Shown here: positions 1 through 10,795 of the stretch, piece by piece
How the letters are laid out: each line of letters opens with the position of its first letter
Position numbering within the stretch: position 1 is the first letter of the stretch
NCBI GenBank assembly: GCA_003117195.1
Contig: BDSI01000143.1
Coordinates: forward strand, 166,422-230,421
Source of the DNA: Eudorina sp. 2006-703-Eu-15
Taxonomy: Eukaryota > Chlorophyta > Chlorophyceae > Chlamydomonadales > Volvocaceae
Length of the DNA: 64,000 nucleotides
Reading direction: 5' to 3'
Translations under genes and position numbers: made by a program
Notes under the pieces: generated by a model
Databases searched by the model: none
What the model saw: only the letters and a program-made list of their open reading frames with translations
What the model was told of the DNA's origin: nothing

Positions 1-720
1 GTGCCGAGGCAGCCACACCGGGCACAGTCTTCACGGCAGCGTTCCAGCAGCGTCCCATGTTTGGTTTCATGCACTTTCATGGCTTCGGGGGCCTGGAGGG
101 CGTGAATTTGGCGGCTGCAGTCAAAACACTAGGAGGACAGCAATATGTGTTACATACCAGATGACGAGTGCTGAGTTCGCAGCGGCGGCATGTGAGCGCG
201 TGCAAAGGCGTGCCCAACTGGGAGGCAGCTGTTGTGTGCCATGTTTGAACTCAGCGCCGCGGCATGCTTTCGTTCAGGGACTATGACTGGACATCGCAGT
301 CCTGTTTCCGTCCTGGTTCGGAGACGGCTCGTTGCTACGCGGCCTTGAAACAGCATGGATTCCGCATTTTAAGCAGGAATTCAACCAGCGGCCATGTTGT
401 CACGAGGTTCGACTAGATTCGTTTGTGGCGCAAGGCCCTGGGAATGGATGAGGAGCTCCACATTACGGCATTATATTCGACGCGTATCCATCCATTTGGG
501 TTACCACTGGTTCACGAGAGAGTGTTCCTTCCGAGGACCACATGGGCGGACACACTCCCTGTGTTGACTGTTTTCATCTATGTCCACATGCTTCACGTAT
601 TGTGGTGGATCCCCTCTACTTCAAGATTGCTCGAGTAGGCAGCCGGACCCCTTCTTTGTTCCACCTTGTTGCCGTCTTTTTGCTTAACTGTCTCTTCTTT
701 TCGCTCCGGGGTTTCCTCAG
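1..720 (+). other. Intron (5' part cut by window edge) of the eL21 gene
   Basis: No coding exon is recognisable here. The stretch ends in a pyrimidine-rich tract and a CAG acceptor at 718-720, directly before the eL21 exon. It is therefore best read as the 3' part of an intron whose donor lies before the window. None of the upstream eL21 sequence (the KOW-like N-terminal half) is present in these 720 bases. Confidence 0.6.
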
Positions 721-1833
721 GTCGGTCACCGGTACATGAAGAAGCGCATCCACGTGCGCGTGGAGCACGTGCAGCCCTCGCGCTGCCGTGAGGAGTTCTT
801 GCAGCGCCGTGCCGCCAACGACGCGGCTAAGGCTGAGGCCAAGGCCAAGGGCGGTGAGTGCCGCCCTGCCATTGGGAATGGGATGGATCGCAATCAGGCC
901 TGGTGTCTTGCGGAGCCTACGTCGTGCTCATCCAGGGGCTGGCAGCTCAAAAGTGCTGTCAGGGTTGGTGCTTCAAGGTCTAGTTGGGGGAAGCAAAGCA
1001 ATGGGGCGTCCAACACAGAGAGTGCTTGTGGGAATGAACGGACGTGGAGAAGGCGCGTGTTCGTTGCGGTTGTGTTGGCACGGGGCCGGCGGCAATAGAA
1101 CGTGAGCGGCACGCGGACGGCGTGTTGGAACGGGGGTAACGCCCGCATTGTACGGTCTTCACTATAATGCGACGGGACGCGCTGTCAGTGGTGCCGGGAT
1201 CCTCGAACAGGAGGAAGAGACAGAGCAATACAAAGGAAACTAGAGGTGCTTACGCCCAAGCGTATAGCCGGTCGTCATTGCGCCGGGGCTAGGTGTTTGA
1301 GCTGCCAACCGGGGACTACGCAAGGGTGGGTCGGGACCTGAGGTTCAAGGTCGCCCATATTGGCACGAAGCGGTGGACACTTGCCGCCGTTTAGAAGGGC
1401 AAGTGACGAACGGAATCGGAACAGGCAGCCGGCCGTGGCAGCGGTTGGAGGCACCTAACCTTCCGCCTCACGTGGGGGAGGCGGGCCGCGTGAAGTGCAG
1501 GTCTACGGGGGCCGGGCTCCTGAACGTATGTGACAGCTTTAATGGACGGAACGGACCCCAGCAGCAGCGAAACCTGGGGTCCGGCCTGGGTCATGTGCAG
1601 CATGCTTAACGGTCGGTGGCGTGAGTGCGGCCGCGGTACCAGGGGAGTGGGTCACCAAAATGCAGGATCAGGAACACAAAAGGAAAACCGCCCCTCTCTT
1701 CCCTCGTTTAGAGCCGGTGCCCAAGACGAAGCGCGTGCCCCTTGGGCCTCGCGCCGGGTTTGAGCTGATCCCGGAGAAGATCGAGACGATCGCCGCCATC
1801 CCGTACGATATCATCAAGGAGGGCCTGGTGTAA
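721..1833 (+). CDS. RPL21: 60S ribosomal protein eL21 (RPL21), C-terminal two exons
   Basis: This is the 3' part of the gene for the cytosolic large-subunit ribosomal protein eL21. Coding exons are 721-853 and 1712-1833. The first ends with one base of a split codon before a GTGAGT donor; the second follows a TTTAG acceptor, and the join restores a Glu codon and an open frame of 84 residues to TAA at 1831-1833. The product has the eL21 landmarks: a basic [11 protein letters not shown] segment, an Arg/Lys/Ala-rich helix, and the C-terminal block ending [11 protein letters not shown], which matches plant and algal eL21. About the first half of the family's usual 160 residues is missing because it lies upstream of base 1. 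The frame is intact in what is visible, so this looks like a functional gene. The 858-bp intron holds nothing else that I can identify. Confidence 0.93.
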
Positions 1834-1836
1834 ACG

Positions 1837-2200
1837 GTGAGCTTGAGGGAGAGAGGGGAACGGGTAAATCTATGTACCGACGGGCAGATCATAGGGTAGG
1901 GAGAGGCACTGGTGGGGTTTCGCTCGACATGTCGGGGCGGGCGAGGCGGATATCATCAGTGGTGGGCGGTATCAGGCCCCATTCTTTGGGGTGCCGTGTA
2001 GGGCTCCAAATATGCTGGGCCCGTGGGGAGTGCAGCGATGGTGTAAACGGTACTTGAGGGTATTTCGGACATGCTGGACATTGGTCAAGTTTGTCTCTTG
2101 TGTGGCCAGGTTCTCGTCAAACCGTCTCTTCCCGCCCCCGGACGTCATTCTCCTTTCTGTTCTTGACTCCTGCTGTCCGTTGTCCCCTTGTTGCCCTCAG
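1837..2200 (+). other. Probable 3'-UTR intron of eL21
   Basis: Three bases after the stop codon there is a good donor (ACG then GTGAGC). A pyrimidine-rich tract with CCCTCAG ends at 2200, and 44 bases later a TGTAA signal appears. The simplest reading is an intron in the 3' untranslated region. This is inferred from splice signals only. Confidence 0.5.
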
Positions 2201-2243
2201 GATGTACGGCAGGATCTGGCGGTGCCCGTCCCGCCCCAATGGT

Positions 2244-2248
2244 TGTAA
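2244..2248 (+). terminator. TGTAA poly(A) signal for eL21
   Basis: TGTAA is the standard polyadenylation signal of volvocine algae. This copy lies in the putative last untranslated exon of eL21, about 410 bases after the stop codon in genomic distance and about 50 if the 3'-UTR intron is removed. Confidence 0.55.
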
Positions 2249-2437
2249 CGCCAGACGTGGTGTTGGTGCACGCTCTCTCACTTTTTTCCGATCGCTTGGG
2301 CGCTAGACGGTCCCCTAGAGTCTCGAAGTATTATTGGATGATGAGAAGTTGTTCATCCGGAGCCCATCGCTGCCTGGCTCCAGCACACAGCCGAAGCGAG
2401 TACAGCACACAGCCGACAGTTTGTGTGCCGCCGCGCG

Positions 2438-2442
2438 TTACA
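2438..2442 (-). terminator. TGTAA poly(A) signal for XRCC3 (minus strand)
   Basis: The complement reads TGTAA about 500 bases past the XRCC3 stop codon. It is the only good candidate between XRCC3 and the convergent eL21 gene, which ends near 2250. The region 2249-2945 is otherwise non-coding and is read as the XRCC3 3' untranslated region. Confidence 0.45.
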
Positions 2443-2945
2443 CACGTAGTTGTGGGGCTACCCTGGTAGCGGCGTTGAGTCTGCAAAGCAGCATAGACCG
2501 GTCGCAGCCATCAATCGAACTCCACTCCAGCCTTGAGCGGATGACTGCGGTATTGAGCGAATGTTCCTGGGGTTTCCCCGACATGCAGTCAGAGGCCGTA
2601 GAGACTCAGTGCACCAGAGGCAAAGCGCCACAACCTTTTTACTTTTTTTGCAGCACGATGCGGTGTTCCGAACTCCAGGGCCGCGCGCCAGCTCTGCCCT
2701 CGATGCAGACTGACAGTGCAATGCATGATTCACTGCCAGAGCCAAGTCGCCACATTCCTTCTCAGAACCTAGACAATCGTTGCCACGAGACCGACGGGGA
2801 ATGCAAAGAACCTACGAGGAATGCAAAGAACAGAATCACCCACATGGGTCGGTCGCCGCGTCCCTCACGGTGCAGCGACCGTCACGTGTCATGCACCAAT
2901 GAGCGACTCAATCTCCCCCGTGTCTGAAGGATGAGCGTCGCGAAG

Positions 2946-5900
2946 CTAAGGATGGCTTGCATCGTCATCCACGCCCCACACGCCCTGGGAGTCGACCTTG
3001 AAGCAGCAGTACGAGTGCGGCAGATGCGGCGCGAACACCACCTGCGCGCCGGGGTCGCAAGAGCGAGTGCGGTTGGCTCCCACGAAGGCTCTCGGGGGCC
3101 GGGCCGCGGGTGCGCGGCCAAGGCCCAACACAGCACAGCCACGCACGTGACGGCGCGGCAATCCCTAGACACCAACCGCCGTTGACGCCTGGTGGACGCC
3201 TCGGCAGCAAGCAAGCAGGGCACACAGCACGCAGCAAGCAAGCAAGGCACACAGCACACCTGCAGCAGCTCGTGCCCTTTGACCGGAGAATGGGTACATC
3301 ACATGTCGGAAGATCATCGACCTCATCATGTGCTGCCCGATCACGGTACCCGGTTTCTTTACTCAACGCGTTCGTGCCGTCTCACGCACGCGGTATCACT
3401 GCGAAGCCCATGGGCCGTCGGGCCCCGTCACGAGATCTACCCGCGGGAGCTGGGACATGCGCCCTCCCCCGACCTCACCTGCAGGCTCCGAACCACGCCG
3501 CCGTTCCAGCTGTCGTGTCTCGCCGCGAAAAGGCGGCAGTTGACGCAGTTGGCCCAGGCCAGCCCAAGCGCCGGCAGCACGCGCCGACCTGAGCTCAGCA
3601 GCGGAGCCGACCGGGAGCCACCACCACCTCCCGCCGCTGCCGCCGCCGCCGCCTGGCAAAAGGAAGCGGGAGGGAGGACACGTGGCGGTTGGTTACTGTA
3701 ACCGTCAAAAGGTGGACCCTCAGTCCCGGCGGTTGGAACAATGCGCCCGCCTCCTGAAGGGCAGCCCAGATGGCCCGGCTCGCCGGAACCCCAGGACCGT
3801 CCTCGGGTGGCGGATGGGCAGATATGCCGTTTCCCTTCCCGTCCCACAAAGCCGAGCGGCAGCGCCTCCAGCTTCCGGGTAAACTACTTCCTGCGCTTCG
3901 GTACGGTACCATGCCGTACGGTACGGCCACTCGTGCGACAAGCCGAGCGCCAAGCCCCTGGGGCATCCCCCGCCAGCACGCAGGCCCCCTCGTCGCTCAC
4001 CCGCCCCGTCCCGCCGCTGGCCGCCCCTCCGTCGAAGTCGTCCATCACTTGGTTCGTCAGCAGCACCGCCAACCCGTACCGCTGCGCCATGCGCTGCGGG
4101 GTGGAGGGGGGGGGCGGCGCCCGGTCCCGGCAGGGCACCAGTCCAGGGTCGGGCGGGGTACGGGTCGGAGTACGGTATGGATGTGTGGTCCGGCGAAAAG
4201 CCGGCGACACGACAGGAGGTTGCGCACCCCGCGACCCCCTGCCTGCACCCATGGGCGCATGTGGCCGTAGGTTTGCAGGTGCGATTGACAGGTGAGGTGG
4301 CGTTGGCTGCCGTTCGGGGGGTACCGGTCGCCTTCCCGGGGCTTTCCTTCCCCCCGGGGGCTTCCTGGGGGGTGTTTGACGATCAACGCAGTGCCGTACA
4401 CGCACCTTGAGGAGGGCCGCCAGACCGAAGAGCTGCGAGGCGCGTCTGTGCAGCTGCTGCACCTGTCGGAGGTGCAGGAGGGCAGGACAGACTTGGGTGT
4501 GAGGGGGCGGGGGTGTGAGGGGGCGGGCAGGAGAATGGGCTGGGAATAGAACAGCTGGTCAACGCGCGTGCTCCCTGCATTGCTCCACCACGGTGCCTGC
4601 GGCCGCCGGTGTGGGTTCGGCGGCGTCGGGTGGTCGGCAACCAGGTGGTAGTCCACCACATCGGCCGGCGTGTGTGCTGCCCCGGGGGGTGTCAGCCCGC
4701 GAGTACCACTTCCCATTGCCTGGACGAGCGCAGCAGGGGCTTCCCTGGCATTCCCGCGGCCCGCATCCCGCAACAGTCATGCACACGGATCACTGTCGTA
4801 CCAAGTCCTCAGGCGGCCGCCCAAGGCCCAACCCCTTATCTCACCCCTCGGTGCCGCGGGATCCACGCCGTGCGCCCTGCAACCAGCCACCAGCCTTGGC
4901 CCACCCGCCCCCCTGCACCCCCTGAATACCGGATGTCTACCAATGCACCTATTGCCTCCCTGCACCTCCCACAATTTAACTCCCTGCACCTCCCTCACAC
5001 CTGCGGCTCGTCGACTTCCCCGCCCGGCCCGGACTCTGCCGACGCGGCGGTGTCCCGAAACACCCGGGCCACAGAATCGATGACCAGCAGCCGCACCACC
5101 TGTCAGGGGGGCGCCGCCGTGGGGTAACGCTTTTCGGAAGAGCGCGTTTCTTTCTTTCTTTTTTCAATTTAACCCCGGGACCCCTTCCGCCCCTGCCCCG
5201 AAGCGCCCCGCGGCGGCCAAGAAGCAGCAACATCAGCTCCCAAGCCCCCTTCCCAACACTCGCACCCGTCGCGACGCGGCCGCCGTCGGCCCCGCCGCGC
5301 CATCTGGTCCCGTCGCCGCCGCCGCCTCGCGCTCCAGCAGCGCCTCCAGCTGCCGTACGGATCTCAACAGGTCGTCCGGTGTGGCGATGGGTCGCTCCTC
5401 GATGAGCACGTTGGCCAGGTTGACATCGGGGCGCCTGGGGATCCGGATCCGGGTCCGGGTTTGGTTCCGGTGCGGGTTTGGTTCCGGAGTGCATTTGTTT
5501 CCGGAATCGGATTTGCGCGCGGAGTGGGGCTTCGGGCCGTCGGGATGGTGCTCGTCAGTTCAAAGGGCCCCCCACGCTCGTGCTTCTGGAGCGGCCCAAC
5601 CATATGACCTTCAAAGAGAGCGCACGGCATATGTTGCTTGTCACGCGGCTGTGGGACGCTTTCGACCGACGGCGGCAACCACCTTTTGTTGTTAGTACTG
5701 CCGTACCCGGGGAATCGATTGGCGAGTATGGACTGCAGGCGCTCCACCGGGGGACGCCCCTCCGTGTAGATATAGCTGCGGGGTGGTGGCGGAGGGATCA
5801 GTGCGCGCGGGGAGGAGAGGACATGGGAAAAGGGTGGAAGCGCGCGGGCTGGGTACGACACAGGCCGTACACCTGCAGTACTTATGATGCGCCCAGGGTC

Positions 5901-6507
5901 TCGGGGTGCTGGCCGCGCTGTCGCCGGAGGCATGTCGGTGAATCCGTGAGGCGGGGTTCCGTCCGCGTCGTCGCCAACGGACAGGACACACCGCCCGTAC
6001 CGCGCCGTACCGCAGCATGCCACAGCGGTGCAACGTCCATGTGTCCACGTACGCTGATCACACAGGAAATGCAATCTGGGTCCTAGGCTCCCGCATTAGC
6101 CTTACAGAGTCAAGCGGACTCACACAACGTCCTCTCGTCGTGACAGGACAGGGAGTCACCCTGTTACACTCACACTGCCTTGCCGTTGAGGCCGCCCCGG
6201 TCCACGGGCAGCTGTACCGTCAGAAGGCTTTGAAGCACCAACTGGGTCTTGCCCGAGGCCGCCTCACCTTAAGGCGGGGAGCAGAGGGCGGTGTTGGTTG
6301 GCGGGGCGACCCGTGGCAACGGTACCGAAACGGCAAATTAACAGCCATTGGACGAGGTTGCAGGCGTGGGTGAGCCAAACGCTCACCAGTAAGTTCTGTT
6401 ATAATTCCGCAGGGCAATCCTCCCCTCAGGAAACCGTCAAGGACTTCACAGCCGAGCGTAGCCTTCTGAGGGGTCTCTCGGCTCAGATCGACTGGTGTCA
6501 AGAACAT
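2946..6507 (-). CDS. XRCC3: XRCC3-type RAD51 paralog (recombination repair ATPase)
   Basis: RecA-fold ATPase of the plant XRCC3 type; in other eukaryotes it works with RAD51C in homologous recombination in the nucleus. Nine exons join in frame: 6507-6387, 6267-6174, 5775-5683, 5434-5266, 5099-5001, 4462-4406, 4093-4001, 3652-3479, 3041-2946 (331 residues; Arabidopsis XRCC3 is about 300). ATG 6507 gives the short leader before LGCEVLDG that plant XRCC3 also has. Visible motifs: Walker A GEAASGKT (41-48), the YIYTEG strand (from about 73), Walker B RLLVIDS with Asp167, LLTNQV (222-227), and SGRRVLPALGLAWANCVN (263-280), almost identical to plant XRCC3. The C-terminus has VVFAPHLP as in the family. 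An odd run of seven Ala and five Gly opens exon 8. A retroelement fragment lies about 115 bases upstream of the start. Introns are 75 to 540 bp and hold nothing else recognisable. Confidence 0.93.
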
Positions 6508-6621
6508 GAGAGAAATCAACAAAATAACCGTAGAATATTAATATAATTTATATCAATTACGAAAGATTGCGGTGGCTGATCAAGCTGGCAGAAACGTTAA
6601 GAAATGTACGATGGCGGGAAA

Positions 6622-6633
6622 CAACTCTTCGCG
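6622..6633. repeat. 12-bp target-site duplication, left copy
   Basis: CAACTCTTCGCG occurs here and again, identically, at 7392-7403, exactly flanking the retroelement insertion. This marks a target-primed reverse-transcription insertion. Confidence 0.85.
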
Positions 6634-7270
6634 GGCGGGGAAGGTACTTCGGATCTTCGAAACCCTGGGGTTCGATTATAAGGCGCATGTGGAGGAGGCG
6701 CTCGGTGCGGAGGCCAAGGCAAAGGCCATTGTCGCGCTAGATATCCCTTTTGGAGACTTGCTCTTAGAATTTCGGCGCAGACTGCTCTGCGATTGGTCTG
6801 CTGATTGCCTGGATCAGGATCCCAGGGGCTTCCCTGAGTACACCGATAGGGCTGGAGTGCAGGGGCCGGGCGTGACAGCATGTCGGTACCTGAACTGGAT
6901 GGGCCTTGCGTACACACCGATCGATCACAAGCGAAAGCTGGAGCATATGACGTCTGATATGCCGAGAAAGCATCACACGGCGCTAATGCGATTCCGGCTT
7001 GGCCGTTGGGATCTGGAGGTATCGCGGTTAGCACGGGGGCCCGGGCGCACGCCGCGCAGTACACGGACGTGCCGGGTTTGCAATAGTGGAGCGGTAGAGG
7101 ACGAGCTACACGTGCTAATTGAATGTCCGGTCTACGAACCGCTACGTCGAGCGGTGGATCTCCCTGATGACTCGGATATGTTCGGAATCATGTTTTTGTT
7201 TGACCAGTGCAAGCTTGGTCATTTCTTATATCAGGTGCAGAAGTTGCGGAAGGAAAAGCTGCAGAGATGA
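6634..7270 (+). pseudogene. C-terminal end of LINE ORF2 (copy 1), truncated
   Basis: About 211 residues remain, open to a TGA at 7268-7270 and with no internal stop. The notable motif is CRVCNSGA...DELHVLIECPVY, a Cys-X2-Cys-X8-His-X4-Cys zinc-knuckle-like motif found at the C-terminus of many non-LTR ORF2 proteins. No reverse transcriptase or endonuclease motif is present. The frame extends a little upstream into flanking DNA, which is chance. It differs from the copy at 38365-39002 by about six residues. No function of its own is shown. Confidence 0.8.
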
Positions 7271-7391
7271 GAGACTCAGCTACCTTTTGTTCTTTTGATC
7301 TTTTGTGCGCCCTTTGACGGATGACCGTTGTGGGGGAACACATGTTTATAGCCGTAAGGCCTGTACAACATGTAACAACCAACCAACCAAC
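6634..7391 (+). mobile_element. LINE-derived retroelement, short copy 1
   Basis: A 758-bp insertion bounded by a perfect 12-bp duplication (6622-6633 and 7392-7403). It holds the C-terminal end of a non-LTR retrotransposon ORF2 in one open frame, then a short 3' untranslated region with TGTAA at 7371-7375, then a tail of CAAC/ACCA tetranucleotide repeats. The tetranucleotide tail and direct duplications are hallmarks of LINE integration. The endonuclease and reverse transcriptase parts are absent. A second copy of the family is at 38365-39116 and starts at the same internal position. The insertion lies immediately upstream of XRCC3, in opposite orientation, so it probably sits in the XRCC3 promoter or 5' leader. 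Confidence 0.88.
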
Positions 7392-7403
7392 CAACTCTTC
7401 GCG

Positions 7404-9683
7404 ACTTGGCATGATACGACATCGTCATGCGCACAATAGAACACAAGCAATACGTAATATAATGAATATTTGTATTGTATTGATCCAGGCGACGGTCCAT
7501 GCACTCGTTTGCCGGGGCTCGTGTGTGCTGTGTGGCTTTGCGGGGTTCCTTCCCCTGGACGCTTTCCCCGGGATGAGGCGTCCGGCGATCTGAGGGGCAA
7601 CCGTCTCCATCGTTCAGCGTTGATCGAGATGTCACCTCCTAGATTCCAATCAGCGTCAGGAGCGAATTCTGTGAATGACCGAATGCATGCATGAATAAGA
7701 GTTGTAGTGGTCCTTAAAGGTCCCCACCTAACTGTCATAGCCTGTGCAAGGCGCAGACATCGCCGCGCTTCGGATTAACGTGCCGGCTGCCGGGCCCTGT
7801 CCTTTACTGCCCTCGATCGAGCCCTCCACGGGCCTCCGCAGTGCTGGGCGAAGCAAGTCCCCAACCTAGCTGCTGCCCCGTGCCTCAGTTTGGTTTCTAG
7901 GGTTACGCAAGCTGAGGCCTCTCGATTCGTCCGCCCTCGATTCGTCCGCAATCAAGGTATCAACCTCCCTTGGTGCCCCCGTAGAGGTCCTAGTACCGAC
8001 GTGAATTGCTGCACCGTGCGGCAACGCCGGTAGAGCTTTCGAATGGACCCCTGTGCTGATGTGGTCCGGTCCGGCTTGCAGCTGTGCTGCAATTCACGGC
8101 ATCCTCCAACGCCGTGTTCGTCCTGGGTTCGCTGTTGCCGCTTGACCCTTCACGCCTCCGCGCTCACAGGCAGGCAGCTCAGCTGTGGCCCCCTGCAGAC
8201 AGGCGGTCACGCTGCGTCCCCTTTCTGCTGTCCCGCCGCTTCGCCGTCCTGCCGTCCCGGCGCTTCGCCGCTTCGCCGTCCTGCCGTCGCGGCGCTTCGC
8301 CGCTTCGCCGTCCTGCCGTCGCGGCGCTTCGCCGCTTCGCCGTCCCGGCGCTGTGGAATGGAGCCCTGCGTCCCGCCCAACACTCCGGCCGGCCGGCTCA
8401 CTGCTACCTGTTCGTCTCCCACACTGCCGACCCAGCAACCCGCGGGCCGTCGCGATCCTCTCCCTATCACCCATAGCCCCTTCCCCTCACCTTACACCAC
8501 CAGCTCCCGTACTCTTTTACATGTCCGCATGCGCGAGCCTGAATCGACTGCTCGACACACTAGCTCCAACGCAACTGATGCACCTTAGATGCCTTAGAAC
8601 TCCCTGATTGGCCCAAACCGAAGTCGACGCAACTCAACTACGTGCTGGGGCCCCGACCTGCAACGCCATCTGTTGTAAAAAAATAAAGGGTGTGACTAGT
8701 GAAGCAGGCCGAGCATGTACAGACGCTGTGCGCAACCGCGTCCTTCATCACATCTGCCATAACATCCTTAATAATAATCTGCAGCCCCGCTCTGTTGTCA
8801 TTTCGGGCGCTTGCCCGTGTCTATTGGGCGGCCGTACGTCGTCACAGACCCTCAACCCTAGCCACCAACTGAACATCTCCGTACTCTACAAACACGCGCT
8901 ATGTCGCCGTGCAGGGTCAAACGCGAGCCGCCCGCCCGCCTCCCTTCGCCCGCCTACCTTTCCCCCCCCCCTCGCTGCGCTGCGCGGTCCCAGCCTTCGT
9001 CCGACGGCAACCCCAGCTGGACACCCAACCGCCGCAGGGTTGAACCCCTGACCCATCGCTCACGCTGTCGCGGGGCCTCTGTGGATCCGCAGCGGCAATC
9101 CGCCACAAGGGGTCCTCTGTGAGAATTAATCGTTTTCATGTCAAAACAGACGCACTGAGCCACAGGCACTTATTCACACACGAACGTGGCTCAAAAAGCT
9201 GCCGCTCTCTCTAGGCTCACTACTACCTCAAAACACATTCAACCGCGACGACGTGCCCCCGACCTATGAAGACGTGTCCCGCCCCCTTGGGGTGAAGGCC
9301 GCGAGCGGCAACCGCTGTGCCGGGCGTCGCGGACCGGTGCGGCCGGTTCAGGGTAAGAGGGTTGGGCTGGCTAGCAGGCAGCGCTGCCTCATTGCCCATC
9401 ATTGCCCCCCTAGAGCTGCGCACCCTCTCCCCAACCCGCCGCACGGCGTGGGCCCCCGACTCGTCCACGTCCCACTGGTTCCGGAAACATCCTCCAATCT
9501 GTCAGTCTGTCATCATCCTCTTCAACCTCCCAAGGTTCGATCCGCCCAAAGGCCACCTCGCGATTGCGCCGCAGTTCACCAGATCCCGAATCATCGTGGA
9601 AATCATTTTCTTGGTCTTTCGGTTCGTAAAGCTCCATCATCAAAATACCTATCGACTGGCTCGATCGACGTGTCGATCCTGCC
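7404..9683. other. Intergenic DNA without a confident gene
   Basis: Moderately GC-rich sequence, with a minisatellite at 8241-8353 described separately. On the minus strand between about 9660 and 9410 there is a stretch that reads as acidic protein in one frame, but it lacks convincing splice partners and I do not recognise it. Long open frames near the minisatellite are produced by the repeat itself. Confidence 0.5.
8241..8353. repeat. 32-bp minisatellite, about 3.5 copies
   Basis: A 32-bp unit beginning TCGCCGTCCTGCCGTC repeats at 8241, 8273 and 8305 with one substitution in the first copy, followed by a partial fourth copy from 8337. It creates artificial open frames on both strands. Confidence 0.9.
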
Positions 9684-9697
9684 GCACACACACAAAC

Positions 9698-9753
9698 GGG
9701 GCGGGTTAGCGCCCCCGGCCAGTGTCGGCCCGGCAGATATGTAACGATTCACA

Positions 9754-9756
<3 letters not shown>
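9698..9756 (+). repeat. Short dispersed repeat with TGTAA and CA tail, copy 1
   Basis: A segment of about 58 bp starting GGGGCGGGTTAGCGCCCC and ending GGCAGATATGTAACGATTCACAC. It is nearly identical to 10424-10481 in the same orientation. TGTAA lies at 9740-9744 and a long CA tract follows at once. It resembles the 3' end of a retroposon with a CA tail, but no flanking duplication was confirmed. Confidence 0.6.

Positions 9757-9838
<82 letters not shown>
9757..9838. repeat. (CA)n microsatellite
   Basis: An almost pure CA dinucleotide run of about 40 units. It produces spurious Thr-His and Cys-Val frames. It directly follows the short dispersed repeat and could have grown from that element's tail. 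Confidence 0.97.
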
Positions 9839-9840
<2 letters not shown>

Positions 9841-10423
9841 GCGCGTCCTCCTAACGCAGCGGCGCGCTACCACGACCCCCCTCACTCCTCCGCACACTGA
9901 AGGCGCCCCGCCCAGCTCAGCCAGGCCGCCTCCGACCCTCAGCAGCCCCCCTTTATGTCAGCAGCCCCCCCCCCCAAATACGCCATCCTTAGCTGAAGGC
10001 AAGGACGAGCAAATCAAAGCATCGCCGTCAAAACTGTAGGGTTGCGAAGGTCAACGGGGCACGTTTAAAGTTGCTGGGTTCCAGCACGCCGGCGAGGCTC
10101 TCGCAGCCAGCGAACACGAAGCCACTCAGGAGGTTGAGGCCCGCCGCCGATTCGCGCCAAACAATCGACCTACCCTTAAGAGGCGCGCGGAAGTAAGTGC
10201 AGGCGGATGATCCTCGGGAGGATCCTCTGGGCGGGCGGGCTGTCCAAACGGCGGGCGCGATCACGGGGGCAACGCATGACTGCAGCGGCCCGCCGGCTAC
10301 CCCCCGCCATGCAGAACCGGTTGTCCCGCAGATGGCAACACAGCACCTCGGTACCCACTGCATCCAAAGGACGCCCGCACCTTTCTCTCTCACACACACA
10401 CACACTTCGGCGGTCTCCCGTAT

Positions 10424-10481
10424 GGGGCGGGTTAGCGCCCCGGCCAGCGTCGGCCCGGCAGATATGTAATGATACACACAC
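10424..10481 (+). repeat. Short dispersed repeat with TGTAA and CA tail, copy 2
   Basis: Same family as 9698-9756, same orientation and only a few differences. TGTAA is at 10465-10469 and is followed by a shorter CA-rich stretch. A short CA run also precedes it at about 10391-10405. Confidence 0.6.
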
Positions 10482-10486
10482 ACTCA

Positions 10487-10552
10487 CGCCGGGAATATGG
10501 GTCGAGTTCTGCGTGTATTCTACACGCATACGGGAAACGCCTGGGCGCAAGT
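10487..10552 (-). repeat. Dispersed repeat of about 62 bp, related to 22098-22162
   Basis: The complement contains CCCGTATGCGTGTAGAATAC followed by CGACCCATA and aligns with the plus strand at 22098-22162 at roughly 70 percent by eye. This copy contains a near-perfect inverted repeat centred on its TATTCTACA core. Confidence 0.45.
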
Positions 10553-10748
10553 TTGCCCCTTGCATGTCAAGCCACTCCTGTTCTGCCTGCCTGAGAACAC
10601 GCCTGAGAACACACATGGCCAGACAAATCCACACGCGCAGACACATACATGACTAAGACACCCCCAACCCGCATCGCACACGGGGAAGGGGGTTCAGGCT
10701 GTCTTGACAAACCACACACACACAGATGAGGTGCGCGCGGGCGGCACC

Positions 10749-10795
10749 CTCGGTCTTTGTCCCTCGGTCTTTGTCCCTCGGTCTTTGTCCCTCGG
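10749..10795. repeat. 14-bp minisatellite, about 3.5 copies
   Basis: Tandem TCGGTCTTTGTCCC units are visible directly. Confidence 0.9.

Noticed and set aside
8043..8607. Overlapping frames of 130-180 codons on both strands
   Set aside because: Driven by the 32-bp minisatellite, whose units keep several frames open; no splice context or conserved motif.
9603..10039. Frames with long Cys-Val or Thr-His runs
   Set aside because: Direct translation of the (CA)n microsatellite; no coding evidence on either side.
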